A stretch of 58,883 nt of DNA from Bacteroidota bacterium (GTDB lineage: Bacteria > Bacteroidota > Bacteroidia > Chitinophagales > Chitinophagaceae): positions 1-58,883 of the forward strand of contig JAUZOA010000025.1 of the NCBI GenBank assembly GCA_030706685.1, given 5' to 3'. Below the pieces are notes generated by a model. It worked only from the letters and a program-made list of their open reading frames with translations, was not told the DNA's origin and searched no databases. Made by a program: the position numbers and the translations under genes. This document shows positions 7,831-16,342 of this stretch, piece by piece. Every line of letters starts with the position of its first letter. The stretch's first letter is position 1.

Positions 7831-8964
7831 CTAATTCGCATTCCTGGAATTAATACTTTTTACACACCGGAACCCTGTATGCTCCAAACCCGTATCCGGC
7901 GAGGTTTTCATCCTGGAAGTAACACGGTAACCTTTGCAGTAAGAGGCATTACATAAAAATGATCCCCCTCTCACTACTCTCTTGGGAACTGTAGGCTCCA
8001 TCGGGTCATAACTCTCAGCCGGGCCTTTTGGATTCAGGGCGGTTTGATCTTTTAAGTGCAGGTAATAATCGGGGCGGTACCAATCACCGCACCATTCCCA
8101 TACATTACCTGCCATATCATACAAGCCAAAGCCATTGGGCGAAAATGATCTTACGGGCGCTGCATTATAATATTTATCCCAGTCGGTATTTTTATCGGGA
8201 AAATTTCCCTGCCAGGTATTCGCTTTGGGTTTACCTGATTCTACTTCCTCATTTCCCCAGGGATATTTATTATTCTTTAAGCCTCCTCTCGCGGCCCATT
8301 CCCATTCGGCTTCGGTCGGTAATCGTTTGCCCGACCACTTACAATATGCTATCGCATCATCCCACGATACCTGCACCACAGGATAATTTTCTTTTCCTTT
8401 GATATTGCTGTTTGGCCCCTGCGGATGTTTCCAATCAGCCCCCTTTTGCCAGCTCCACCATTGTGAAACATCGTTCAAAGAAACAGGATGATCAGGAGGA
8501 GTAAATACTAATGACGCAGCTACCAGCAGGCTATCATCAGGCCTGGGTGTACCGGCGGGCATTTGTTTTTTTATTTCTTCCCAATCGGGTTTTCTTTCCG
8601 CAGTGGTAATATAACCGGTTGCCCTTACAAATTTTTCAAACTGTAAATTGGTTACTTCCGTTGCATCCATCCAAAAGCTATCAACTTTTACCTCATGTTG
8701 CGGGTATTCATCCGGTCTGCCTTCATTATCCGATGCTCCCATCATAAATTCGCCACCGGGAATTTTTATCATCCCTTCCAAAGAATTCTCACCCTGTACA
8801 ATCGAAGATGTATCTTTTGAATTGGCAAAACGGGAAGGCAGGTTCGATTCACAGGCTACCAGGCTATCCTGGCTGATTTTTTTTGTATCATTACCCGGAG
8901 AACAGGACGCACTTACTATCATTCCAATGGCAGAAAACCCTATAATTACTTTTCGCAATAACAA
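7831..8964 (-). CDS. Formylglycine-generating-enzyme (SUMF1) family lipoprotein
   Basis: The start is a TTG at 8962-8964. The N-terminus has a hydrophobic segment ending SASC, a lipobox. The FGE-sulfatase domain covers most of the 377 residues: PGGEFMMGAS, KRLPTEAEWEWAARGG and DMAGNVWEWCGDW. The C-terminal segment GGSFLCNASYC places cysteines at about 338 and 343, in the pattern of the copper-binding active-site pair of true FGE, and RVTSR follows. In the known family the enzyme oxidises a sulfatase cysteine to formylglycine. No sulfatase is in the window, and many Bacteroidota proteins with this fold have other roles. Last gene of the PUL by position (11-base gap to DUF4091). Confidence 0.85.
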   Translation of the reverse strand: MLLRKVIIGFSAIGMIVSASCSPGNDTKKISQDSLVACESNLPSRFANSKDTSSIVQGENSLEGMIKIPGGEFMMGASDNEGRPDEYPQHEVKVDSFWMDATEVTNLQFEKFVRATGYITTAERKPDWEEIKKQMPAGTPRPDDSLLVAASLVFTPPDHPVSLNDVSQWWSWQKGADWKHPQGPNSNIKGKENYPVVQVSWDDAIAYCKWSGKRLPTEAEWEWAARGGLKNNKYPWGNEEVESGKPKANTWQGNFPDKNTDWDKYYNAAPVRSFSPNGFGLYDMAGNVWEWCGDWYRPDYYLHLKDQTALNPKGPAESYDPMEPTVPKRVVRGGSFLCNASYCKGYRVTSRMKTSPDTGLEHTGFRCVKSINSRNAN

Positions 8965-8975
8965 TTTATGTCTTT

Positions 8976-10865
8976 TTATTTTTGGCGCGGCATTACCAGT
9001 TTATCACTCAATTCTGCCATTATCTTTTTTCCTTTTTCAATATCACTTGTCAATTTCTCTTTTTTAAATTCATGTTCAGTGACAAATACCTGCAGATGCT
9101 GCTTTAGTTCCTGCAGCAGTTTTTTGATATCAGGGTCAGCCGACTTTGCGGCCTGCATTTCTAACATCCTCAGTTTTTCGAAATCAACAATTCCTTCCCG
9201 CAGTTTTTCAAACCGGATACTACTATTAGCGCCGGGATATATCATATAAGCATCCCCCGCCGGCCAGTAGATATGTCTTGCATCTCTTACAGGATCAGCT
9301 ACCCATGCATCATATGCCCAGCGCAATAATCCATCATAACCAAATGCAAAAGCATACCAGCCAAGCCACCTGCCTTCTACAGGGGGCGAGAATACAAATG
9401 TATTAGGTTTTGGCGGCGTACAGCATATATAATAGGTTGAGGTCCGTCCTTTCATCGTTCGCTTGTTTACATCACTCACCCGGGGTTCTTTTCCATAGAC
9501 ACAGGAATAATCGTCCAACAGGCTGTCCAGTTCCGGGTGCCAGTCCCCTGCATAAGTTATCTTCCATCTGGTATGAAAGTTCTCTGAATGATTTTTTATT
9601 ACTTTAATAGCAGCCATGCACTGATCCATGGCATTCTCATTAATGCCAAGGTAAGTCTTACCGAACCATCCTTTCTTTTCCAGATGAGTTTTCAGGTCTG
9701 TGAGAAAAATATTCCAATTGGTCTTAAAAGTATCTGAGGTGGGCAACCATCTTTCATATACATAATTACCGGTTGCCTCATCCAGGTAGCGAAATCTTTC
9801 TCCCCAGGGAAGTGGTGTGTAGATAGTAATGGCTTTATCAATACCGGCACTCATAGCCAGTTCTACATACTGATCAAAAATGCTGTAATCAAATTTCCAT
9901 TGTGCATTTTTTGTCTTGCGCCACCCGATCATTCCTTCTTCCAGGTAATATTCACCATCTCCCCACGGAGAATGTACTCCATACGTAGTAATAAATTTCC
10001 CGCCGGCATCGGCATATAGCTTCAGATGCTTTTTCAGCAGCGCTTTATGTTCTTCCCCCCAGGGCTTTACATGATAAAAATCAGCGATTACCCATGGATT
10101 TTGCCAAAGATCCAGCCGGAATTTCCAATCATGTGGTTTGGGCAATAGTTGATTTTGAATTTTTATTTTCAGTGGCAACACTACATTTTCCTTCTCAGAT
10201 TTTACCTCGATATTGCCATTGTAAATACCGGGGACTGTTGCGGAAGGGATATTAATGGCAATCCATACCGGGCGTACCGTTCGGCCGGGGAGATCAAACC
10301 TGTCTGTCCCGGTGATTATTGGGGCTAACCTGTCAGGCATCAAATACGCTTTATCAACCGGGCCTTCCCCACAGGTTACCTCTGCAGCGTCATAAGGATA
10401 GTTGGAAAGAACATATTGCACCCGGTTCACCTCCATACTTTTTTTACTCAAGATATTCCCGCTGTTGTTTTTCAGATCATTCAATAAAACACGAACCTGG
10501 TTGATCGTATCCGGCGACCAGATAAGGAGCATAACGTTGAGCCGTTCACCTTTCCATGCTATTCCTTTCCATGACAGGCTTTCTTCTTTCAGCGCTGGAG
10601 CTTCAGTTCTGAAATAAGCTTCATCGGTAGATCCGAACGCCACATGTAATCCCTGCTTTTGATTTTGCCAGGATGCCGGATCAGCAGGTCCATCAAATGT
10701 ATATTCAGGTTGAAAGTGAAGCGACAGCTTAGGGATCACTGCTGAATCTATTTTTCCGGGTTGCGCATGAAGTGCTGATACCCGGCATGATATAATCGCA
10801 AGCTGGAATGTTATTTTAAGGAACAACCCTGCTATTTGCTGAAGTTTTACTGCTGAAGTTTTCAT
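8976..10865 (-). CDS. DUF4091 (GH123-like) putative glycoside hydrolase, secreted
   Basis: The 629-residue protein has a signal peptide ending SALHA. An N-terminal beta-sandwich region runs to about residue 235, followed by a TIM-barrel-like region (DLWQNPWVIADFYHVKPWG, TYGVHSPWGDGEYYLEEG) and a DUF4091 C-terminal part (GYDGLLRWAYDAW). DUF4091 proteins resemble GH123 N-acetyl-galactosaminidases, but the substrate of this group is not established. It is 11 bases upstream of the FGE-like gene and 22 downstream of a GH3, so it is part of the PUL operon. A role in trimming substituted glycans is a guess. Confidence 0.8.
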   Translation of the reverse strand: MKTSAVKLQQIAGLFLKITFQLAIISCRVSALHAQPGKIDSAVIPKLSLHFQPEYTFDGPADPASWQNQKQGLHVAFGSTDEAYFRTEAPALKEESLSWKGIAWKGERLNVMLLIWSPDTINQVRVLLNDLKNNSGNILSKKSMEVNRVQYVLSNYPYDAAEVTCGEGPVDKAYLMPDRLAPIITGTDRFDLPGRTVRPVWIAINIPSATVPGIYNGNIEVKSEKENVVLPLKIKIQNQLLPKPHDWKFRLDLWQNPWVIADFYHVKPWGEEHKALLKKHLKLYADAGGKFITTYGVHSPWGDGEYYLEEGMIGWRKTKNAQWKFDYSIFDQYVELAMSAGIDKAITIYTPLPWGERFRYLDEATGNYVYERWLPTSDTFKTNWNIFLTDLKTHLEKKGWFGKTYLGINENAMDQCMAAIKVIKNHSENFHTRWKITYAGDWHPELDSLLDDYSCVYGKEPRVSDVNKRTMKGRTSTYYICCTPPKPNTFVFSPPVEGRWLGWYAFAFGYDGLLRWAYDAWVADPVRDARHIYWPAGDAYMIYPGANSSIRFEKLREGIVDFEKLRMLEMQAAKSADPDIKKLLQELKQHLQVFVTEHEFKKEKLTSDIEKGKKIMAELSDKLVMPRQK

Positions 10866-10887
10866 TACAAAACAGGGCTGCCAACCC

Positions 10888-13185
10888 TTATTTTACCCAG
10901 TTTACTGTGGCGCTTTTTACATCTCTTGAATTGGTGCCGATCATAATAACGAACTCACCGGGTTCCCAGTCATATTTCAGATCATAATTATAAAACTTCA
11001 GGTCATCGGGTGTAATATTGAAAGTAACTGTTTTGGATTCACCCCCTTTCAATTCTATTTTTTGAAACCCTTTCAATTCCTTGACAGGTCTTGTAACGCT
11101 TCCTACTACATCCCGTATATATAATTGAACGACTTCTTTGCCATCTTTATTCCCGTTGTTTGTTACTGTTACACTTGCGGTCAATGCCTGATTGCCTTTT
11201 AAAGAAGTACTGCTCAGTTTGACATCACTGTAAGTGAATGTAGTATAGCTCAATCCGAAACCAAACGGGTAAACGGGGTCATTGGATACATCCAGGTAAT
11301 TGGAACGGAATTTTTCAAACCATTTTCCTTCTCCTAATGGACGACCTGTATTCTTGTGAGCGTAATAGATAGGAACCTGCCCAATATTTTGCGGGAAAGT
11401 CGTGCTCAATTTCCCGGAAGGGTTCACATCGCCAAATAAAACATCCGCGATCGCGTAACCGGCCTCACTTCCGCCAAACCATACATTTAATATAGCAGGT
11501 ACATTTTCATTTTCCCATTTTAATACTAATGGCCTCCCTGTGAATAAAACCAATACTACCGGTTTACCGGTTTTCAGCAATGCTTTTAATAAATCTTTTT
11601 GTGCTTCCGGTATTTCAATATTGCTACGGCTGGATGATTCGCCACTCATCTCTGCCGATTCTCCCAATGCGGCAACAATAACATCAGCCTGGTAAGCGAT
11701 ATTCAGGGCTTCCTGTATTATTTCTGCCGCAGGGCGGTTATCTCTTCCCAATCCTTTGCCAAACATACCGGCTCTTTCTTCAAAAGCCGCGTCCGCATCA
11801 AGATTGGACCCTTTGGCATATATAATCTTCGCTTTATCGCCAGCTACCTCCTTCAATCCTGTCAATAACGAAGTTGCTTTTGAAAAATTAGCCGCCACAC
11901 TCCATGTTCCCGGCATATTTTCTTTATTATCGGCCAATGGGCCAATCAAAGCAATCGTACCGCTCTTTTTTAATGGCAATACAGGTCCCGACCCGCCGGG
12001 GAGAAGTTGATTCTTTAGCAACACAAAACTTTGCGCAGCTATTGACCTAGCTTCTTTCCTGTTGGCATCTGTAAAGATTTCTGTTTTTGCCCTGTTCTCA
12101 TCACAATACTTGTACGGGTCACCGAATAATCCCAGTTTATATTTCGCTTCAAGTATTCTTCTGCAGGCGGCATTAATTTGCGCCATTGTCACTTTTCCCT
12201 CTTTCAATGATTTAGCCGAATAGTTCAAAATACTTTCCCCTACCATATCCATATCAACGCCTGCCATCAGTGCCCTTGCGGATACGGCAGGAAGATCGCC
12301 GATTCCATGATCTACCATTTCATTGATTCCTGTATAGTCCGTCACTACAAAACCTTTAAAGCCCCATTGTTTACGCAGTACATCCGTCAATAACCACTTA
12401 TTGGCAGTAGCAGGTACGCCATCCACTTCATTGAAAGAAGACATTATGCTTCCGGCGCCTGCGTCCACTGCTGCTTTGTAAGGAGGCAGGTATACATTAT
12501 ACATTCGCTGGTGACTCATATCAACTGTATTGTAATCGCGCCCGGCTTCCGCGGCGCCATACAAAGCATAGTGTTTCACGCATGCCATGATCGTGTTGTT
12601 CTTTTTAAGATCATTTCCCTGGTATCCTTGTACCATTGCTTTGGCTACCTGCGAACCGAGATAAGGATCTTCACCGGCCCCTTCCGCAATCCTTCCCCAG
12701 CGCGGATCACGGGCAATGTCCACCATGGGTGAAAATGTCCAGCATATTCCATCCGCACTGGCTTCCGTAGCGGCAATCCTCGCGCTTCGCTCGACCAGCT
12801 TCATGTCCCAGCTGCAACTTAAACCTAATGGTATGGGGAACACGGTTTCATAACCATGTATTACATCCATCCCAAAGATCAAGGGGATTTTAAGCCGGCT
12901 TTTTTCCACCGCCAGCTTTTGAACTTCTTTGATCTTCGCAACAGATTTTATATTGAATAAGCCTCCTACCTTTCCCTCTTGTATTTTTTGGGCAATATCA
13001 GAATTGCCTGCCTGCCCTGTAACAATATCCCCGGAACCTGGCAAATTCAATTGCCCCAGCTTTTCTTCCAATGTCATTTTTTTCATCAGGGCATCAATGA
13101 ACACTTTCATCCCGGCGTCTTGCGCCGTTGCCTGCAGTGAACCAATAAGAAGTAAAATGATTCCCAGTCTTTGCAATCGTTTCAT
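10888..13185 (-). CDS. bglX: GH3 beta-glucosidase BglX-like, periplasmic
   Basis: The 765-residue GH3 enzyme has a signal peptide ending SLQATA. The nucleophile aspartate should be in GFVVTDYTGINEM near residue 283. KHYALYGA, DPRWGRIAEGAGEDPYLG and the C-terminal fibronectin-like domain (EWEPGEFVIMIG-type ending) are all present, and the length matches BglX. It should cleave terminal beta-linked glucose from oligosaccharides released by the GH16, GH30 and GH144-like enzymes. It lies 13 bases downstream of the SGNH gene. It differs from the GH3 at 1393-3651 in pocket residues, for instance TDY against SDW, which may mean different linkage preference. Confidence 0.92.
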   Translation of the reverse strand: MKRLQRLGIILLLIGSLQATAQDAGMKVFIDALMKKMTLEEKLGQLNLPGSGDIVTGQAGNSDIAQKIQEGKVGGLFNIKSVAKIKEVQKLAVEKSRLKIPLIFGMDVIHGYETVFPIPLGLSCSWDMKLVERSARIAATEASADGICWTFSPMVDIARDPRWGRIAEGAGEDPYLGSQVAKAMVQGYQGNDLKKNNTIMACVKHYALYGAAEAGRDYNTVDMSHQRMYNVYLPPYKAAVDAGAGSIMSSFNEVDGVPATANKWLLTDVLRKQWGFKGFVVTDYTGINEMVDHGIGDLPAVSARALMAGVDMDMVGESILNYSAKSLKEGKVTMAQINAACRRILEAKYKLGLFGDPYKYCDENRAKTEIFTDANRKEARSIAAQSFVLLKNQLLPGGSGPVLPLKKSGTIALIGPLADNKENMPGTWSVAANFSKATSLLTGLKEVAGDKAKIIYAKGSNLDADAAFEERAGMFGKGLGRDNRPAAEIIQEALNIAYQADVIVAALGESAEMSGESSSRSNIEIPEAQKDLLKALLKTGKPVVLVLFTGRPLVLKWENENVPAILNVWFGGSEAGYAIADVLFGDVNPSGKLSTTFPQNIGQVPIYYAHKNTGRPLGEGKWFEKFRSNYLDVSNDPVYPFGFGLSYTTFTYSDVKLSSTSLKGNQALTASVTVTNNGNKDGKEVVQLYIRDVVGSVTRPVKELKGFQKIELKGGESKTVTFNITPDDLKFYNYDLKYDWEPGEFVIMIGTNSRDVKSATVNWVK

Positions 13186-13198
13186 GTTTGTAATTTTA

Positions 13199-13855
13199 TT
13201 ATTTCAGTAAATGAGACTTTATTAGTTTTTGCCAAATCGCATAACCACTCTTGTTCATGTGCAGGTTATCATCTAAAAAAAGTTCAGGCCTGGGCTTACC
13301 TTCATCATCAATCATCTCTCTATATACATCAATAAAGACTGTATTCTTTTTAGTTGCCAGGAACTTCTTAATCATTTCATTCCCCCTGATCATTTTCGGG
13401 AGAAGCAGTTGCCGGCTCGGGCTCGGCTTCATAGATATGTATATAAGCGGCAGACCGGGAAATTTATTCCTGATTAAATTAAAAAATTGCCGGAAGCGGT
13501 TATATACCATTTTAGCAGTAACGGTATCTGATGAAGCCAGGTCATTTTCACCACAGTAGATGACAATTTGTTTGGGCTTATAAGGATAGACCACTTCCTT
13601 TATATACCTGATTTCGTCAAGTAATGTCGAGCCACCAAAACCGCGATTGATGATCGGGAAAGAAGGAAAATAGGTTTGCACATCGGTCCACTTGGTAAAA
13701 GAAGAACTGCCCGCAAATAAAATCTTATTTGTTCCCGGAAAATGAGCACTGTCCTCCTTTCTGAAAGCTTGTATGTCATCCCAGAAAGCGGGCTGCTGCG
13801 CATGAGAGTATCCTGTAAACAGGAAAAGGAAAACAAATAGATACAGTTTCTTCAT
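13199..13855 (-). CDS. SGNH/GDSL-family esterase, secreted
   Basis: The 218-residue protein has a signal peptide ending GYSHAQ. The SGNH blocks are all visible: FAGSSSF (Ser nucleophile), NRGFGG (Gly), GENDL (Asn) and DNLHMN (Asp and His). This family removes acetyl or similar esters from glycans and lipids. Its place in a glycan operon, 13 bases before the GH3, suggests deacylation of an oligosaccharide. The substrate is not known. Confidence 0.85.
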   Translation of the reverse strand: MKKLYLFVFLFLFTGYSHAQQPAFWDDIQAFRKEDSAHFPGTNKILFAGSSSFTKWTDVQTYFPSFPIINRGFGGSTLLDEIRYIKEVVYPYKPKQIVIYCGENDLASSDTVTAKMVYNRFRQFFNLIRNKFPGLPLIYISMKPSPSRQLLLPKMIRGNEMIKKFLATKKNTVFIDVYREMIDDEGKPRPELFLDDNLHMNKSGYAIWQKLIKSHLLK

Positions 13856-13865
13856 TTACTTATTG

Positions 13866-13879
13866 ATTACTAATTATTA
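13866..13879. repeat. AT-rich 14-mer shared with the paaG-paaI gap
   Basis: ATTACTAATTATTA occurs here, upstream of the SGNH gene, and identically at 46625-46638 just before paaI. Both sit in larger TTAATTATT-rich tracts. It could be a dispersed intergenic repeat or chance in AT-rich spacer. Confidence 0.35.
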
Positions 13880-13903
13880 ATTATTCACTAGCCATTGTGT
13901 AAC

Positions 13904-15712
13904 TCATTTGACTTCTATTACCCTGGTTTTTTCTGATACTCCGTTTTCATTAATCGCTTCAATAGAAAAATAATATGTCTTTAATTTATCCATTGCTTTG
14001 AACCAGTATTCATTGTTTTGAAGCACCATGATGCAGTTATACAGCTTATCCGGCGCTGTACCATAATAAATATTATAGGCATAGGCATTACTTACCGGGT
14101 TCCATTTGATCCAGCCGCTGCGTTTGTCTTTCTCTGTCCTCAATACAAAAAATGTTCTTACGGCATCGGGTTTTGCTCCATTGCCATTTCCAAAAACCCT
14201 TAGCCCGCTGATAGCAAATTTGCCGGTTGGCATATGTATATTCTCCAGCTTAATGAACCTGGCTTGTACCGGCTTTTCCAGCTCCACATACTCGTGAGGA
14301 ACATCAGTTTTATTATTACTCTTATCAACCAGCACATTCCATTTTTTTCCATCGGAAGAAGAATACAGTTTATATTGATGATACTGGTCATTCCATTTTC
14401 CAAGGCGGTTGCTGTCTACATCCTGGTCGGCATAGTTTATTTGTATCGCATTCACCGTTGATGTATTTCCGAGATCGGTTTGTATCCATTCACCTTTATC
14501 GCCTGTTGCCGCGCTCCAGTAAGTTTTTATGTCTTCATCATTGGCATTGTTGGCATGAAAGCCGCCGAGCGTAGAAGAAACAGTGATGGGCTTGTTGTAA
14601 TTTAATAGCATCCAGTTTGGCCTCACCCCTGACCCCTCTCCTTGCAGAGACGGGAGCCAGGCCGGATAATCTCCAAAAGCAGTATTGCAATACATCACAT
14701 CATCTTTATCAAACCCGGCGGGCCATATACCGATTCTCCTTTCAAAATTATTTTTTACGGAGAGCATGATGGTACTTACATGCCAGTAATTTTTATAATT
14801 ATCCCGGAATGTAGACCCATGGCCCGCTCCTCTTGCAAAGCCGCCTAATTTCATACTCAATGGATCGGACTGGGGAGCAATTTCTATTCCATCAAACAAT
14901 GGTTGGCTTCCTACCACTACTCCATCTGCATACCCGCTGAATTCAGTTCCCGGCGCTCCGTACTGAAAATAATATTTGCCGTTGTGCTTTGTCATCCACG
15001 AGCCTTCAATAAAGGGATCCAAAAAAGTATTGTCCATGTGTTCCCCGAATCGTTGCCAGCCATAACGCCAATCCTGGAGCAAGTACATGGGCATACGTGT
15101 GCCAATGGGCCGAAATGTTTTCCTGTTCAATTCAACACCATAAGTAGGATAGGTATTGCTGCTGCCATTGTACATGTACAACCTCCCGTCATCATCTGTA
15201 AAAAAAGCAGGATCCCATCCCCCGATTTCAAATGAATCTATCAATGGTTTCCATTCATTGGCTTTAGGATTCGTACTCATCCAGATCGTAAATGTTCTTG
15301 TATAGGTAGAGCCAAACACGATCATGGTATCACCAATTATTCCTACTGCCGGTGCGCATAATTCATCATAACCCTGGTTCCAGGGGCGAAGAAATTTTTT
15401 GGAAATAAAATTCCAGTTCAGCATATCCTTGCTCCACCAATAACCCCATTGGTTGGTGGAAAACAAATAATAATCACCTTTATAATTAACGATCACGGGA
15501 TCTGCTGTGGCGCGGTGTCTTCCCCATTCAGTGAAATCAGGGATGGGTGTATACCCATAATCAATGTTTATCGGGTTGCAGTAGGTGTGTTGCTCCCGCT
15601 GAGGCGCGACAAGTTGTGAATAGCTGACCGGGCAGAGTAAAAATGTGCACTGGAAAATAATGGCCATTACTATGTAAGACGTAATCTTTTTCTTTATCCT
15701 TTGTATTCCCAT
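13904..15712 (-). CDS. GH43-like glycoside hydrolase with F5/8C and FN3 domains
   Basis: The 602-residue protein is exported (hydrophobic segment to about residue 32). A five-bladed propeller covers about residues 38-350; its expected catalytic acids are in ATADPVIV (Asp base), GGWDPAFF (Asp) and DPFIEGSWM (Glu). A galactose-binding-like F5/8 type C module follows (SSTLGGFHANNANDEDIKTY), then a fibronectin type III-like tail. GH43 enzymes act on arabinans, xylans or galactans; this divergent member cannot be assigned. The junction between propeller and F5/8C holds a repeat-derived insertion (LPSLQGEGSGVRP). It is 48 bases upstream of the SGNH gene. Confidence 0.8.
   Translation of the reverse strand: MGIQRIKKKITSYIVMAIIFQCTFLLCPVSYSQLVAPQREQHTYCNPINIDYGYTPIPDFTEWGRHRATADPVIVNYKGDYYLFSTNQWGYWWSKDMLNWNFISKKFLRPWNQGYDELCAPAVGIIGDTMIVFGSTYTRTFTIWMSTNPKANEWKPLIDSFEIGGWDPAFFTDDDGRLYMYNGSSNTYPTYGVELNRKTFRPIGTRMPMYLLQDWRYGWQRFGEHMDNTFLDPFIEGSWMTKHNGKYYFQYGAPGTEFSGYADGVVVGSQPLFDGIEIAPQSDPLSMKLGGFARGAGHGSTFRDNYKNYWHVSTIMLSVKNNFERRIGIWPAGFDKDDVMYCNTAFGDYPAWLPSLQGEGSGVRPNWMLLNYNKPITVSSTLGGFHANNANDEDIKTYWSAATGDKGEWIQTDLGNTSTVNAIQINYADQDVDSNRLGKWNDQYHQYKLYSSSDGKKWNVLVDKSNNKTDVPHEYVELEKPVQARFIKLENIHMPTGKFAISGLRVFGNGNGAKPDAVRTFFVLRTEKDKRSGWIKWNPVSNAYAYNIYYGTAPDKLYNCIMVLQNNEYWFKAMDKLKTYYFSIEAINENGVSEKTRVIEVK
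14621..14654 (-). repeat. In-frame palindromic element inside the GH43 gene
   Basis: Read on the minus strand, the element has a TCTC/GAGA stem around TGCAAG followed by a GGGGT...GGGGTGAGG tail. It encodes LPSLQGEGSGVRP at about residues 352-364, exactly between the propeller and the carbohydrate-binding domain. The element in paaC (44262-44295) has a comparable stem, the same GGTGAG tail and the same frame (PSPNGKE against PSLQGEG). Confidence 0.6.
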
Positions 15713-15763
15713 TATTCAATCAATTAAATCACTGAATAAATAAACTCTTTATTGCAAAGATAT

Positions 15764-16324
15764 CTATGCCCAGGATGTCTCCCCTTCTTTATAATCAACG
15801 CATCCTTCATACTTTCCTGGTACGGGCACATAACGCAATACCTGTGTAACACCCGGTTTGGATGTGAAAAATCCAAATAACACCAATTGTTTCATGAGTG
15901 TAAAATAATGTGGCGGTTGTCCATTGTTTTTTCCATTATATTTTTTTGCTTCAGCGTCTATTTCCGTGAGTAGTTCCTGTTTTTGGGGAGCGGCTACGTG
16001 CATAAAATCGCTTCCATACTTTTTGTCCGACGCATCATTCAGATTCTTAATTCCTTCTTTTAAAGTCTTAAGCTGCAATTCATCATAACAGTCAGCTGAA
16101 TAGAAAGCCATAAATTTCCCAACTTCCGCATCTTTTGCTCCCGGGGTATTTGTTTTTGGCAAAATAGTTTCCGCTACTTCGTCGAAGAAAGAAATATCCC
16201 TTTCTGTAAAAAAACCAACAGGCTCCTTATCATTGCTTTTACAACCAGAGAGGAAAAATTCACTGCCGACCACCGCTGAACCGGTTAGTAATGCGATATG
16301 TTTAATAAGTTCTCTTCTGTTCAT
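15764..16324 (-). CDS. Gluconate 2-dehydrogenase subunit 3 family protein (oxidoreductase small subunit)
   Basis: The 186-residue protein begins MNRRELIKHIALL, a twin-arginine-like signal, and has a lipobox FLSGC at about residues 24-28. The rest is the helical gluconate-2-dehydrogenase subunit 3 fold (FFDEVAETILPKTNTPGAKD, KFMAFYSADCYD). In FAD-dependent gluconate and glucoside-3 dehydrogenases the small subunit carries the Tat signal and takes the cofactor-loaded catalytic subunit across the membrane. The catalytic GMC gene is 18 bases upstream and has no signal of its own, which fits that model. Confidence 0.85.
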   Translation of the reverse strand: MNRRELIKHIALLTGSAVVGSEFFLSGCKSNDKEPVGFFTERDISFFDEVAETILPKTNTPGAKDAEVGKFMAFYSADCYDELQLKTLKEGIKNLNDASDKKYGSDFMHVAAPQKQELLTEIDAEAKKYNGKNNGQPPHYFTLMKQLVLFGFFTSKPGVTQVLRYVPVPGKYEGCVDYKEGETSWA

Positions 16325-16342
16325 AATTATTTGTATTCAATT

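Noticed and set aside
7666-7956. Plus-strand 96-codon frame overlapping the FGE-like gene
   Set aside because: It runs antisense to a clear gene and through repeat hairpins; no protein features.
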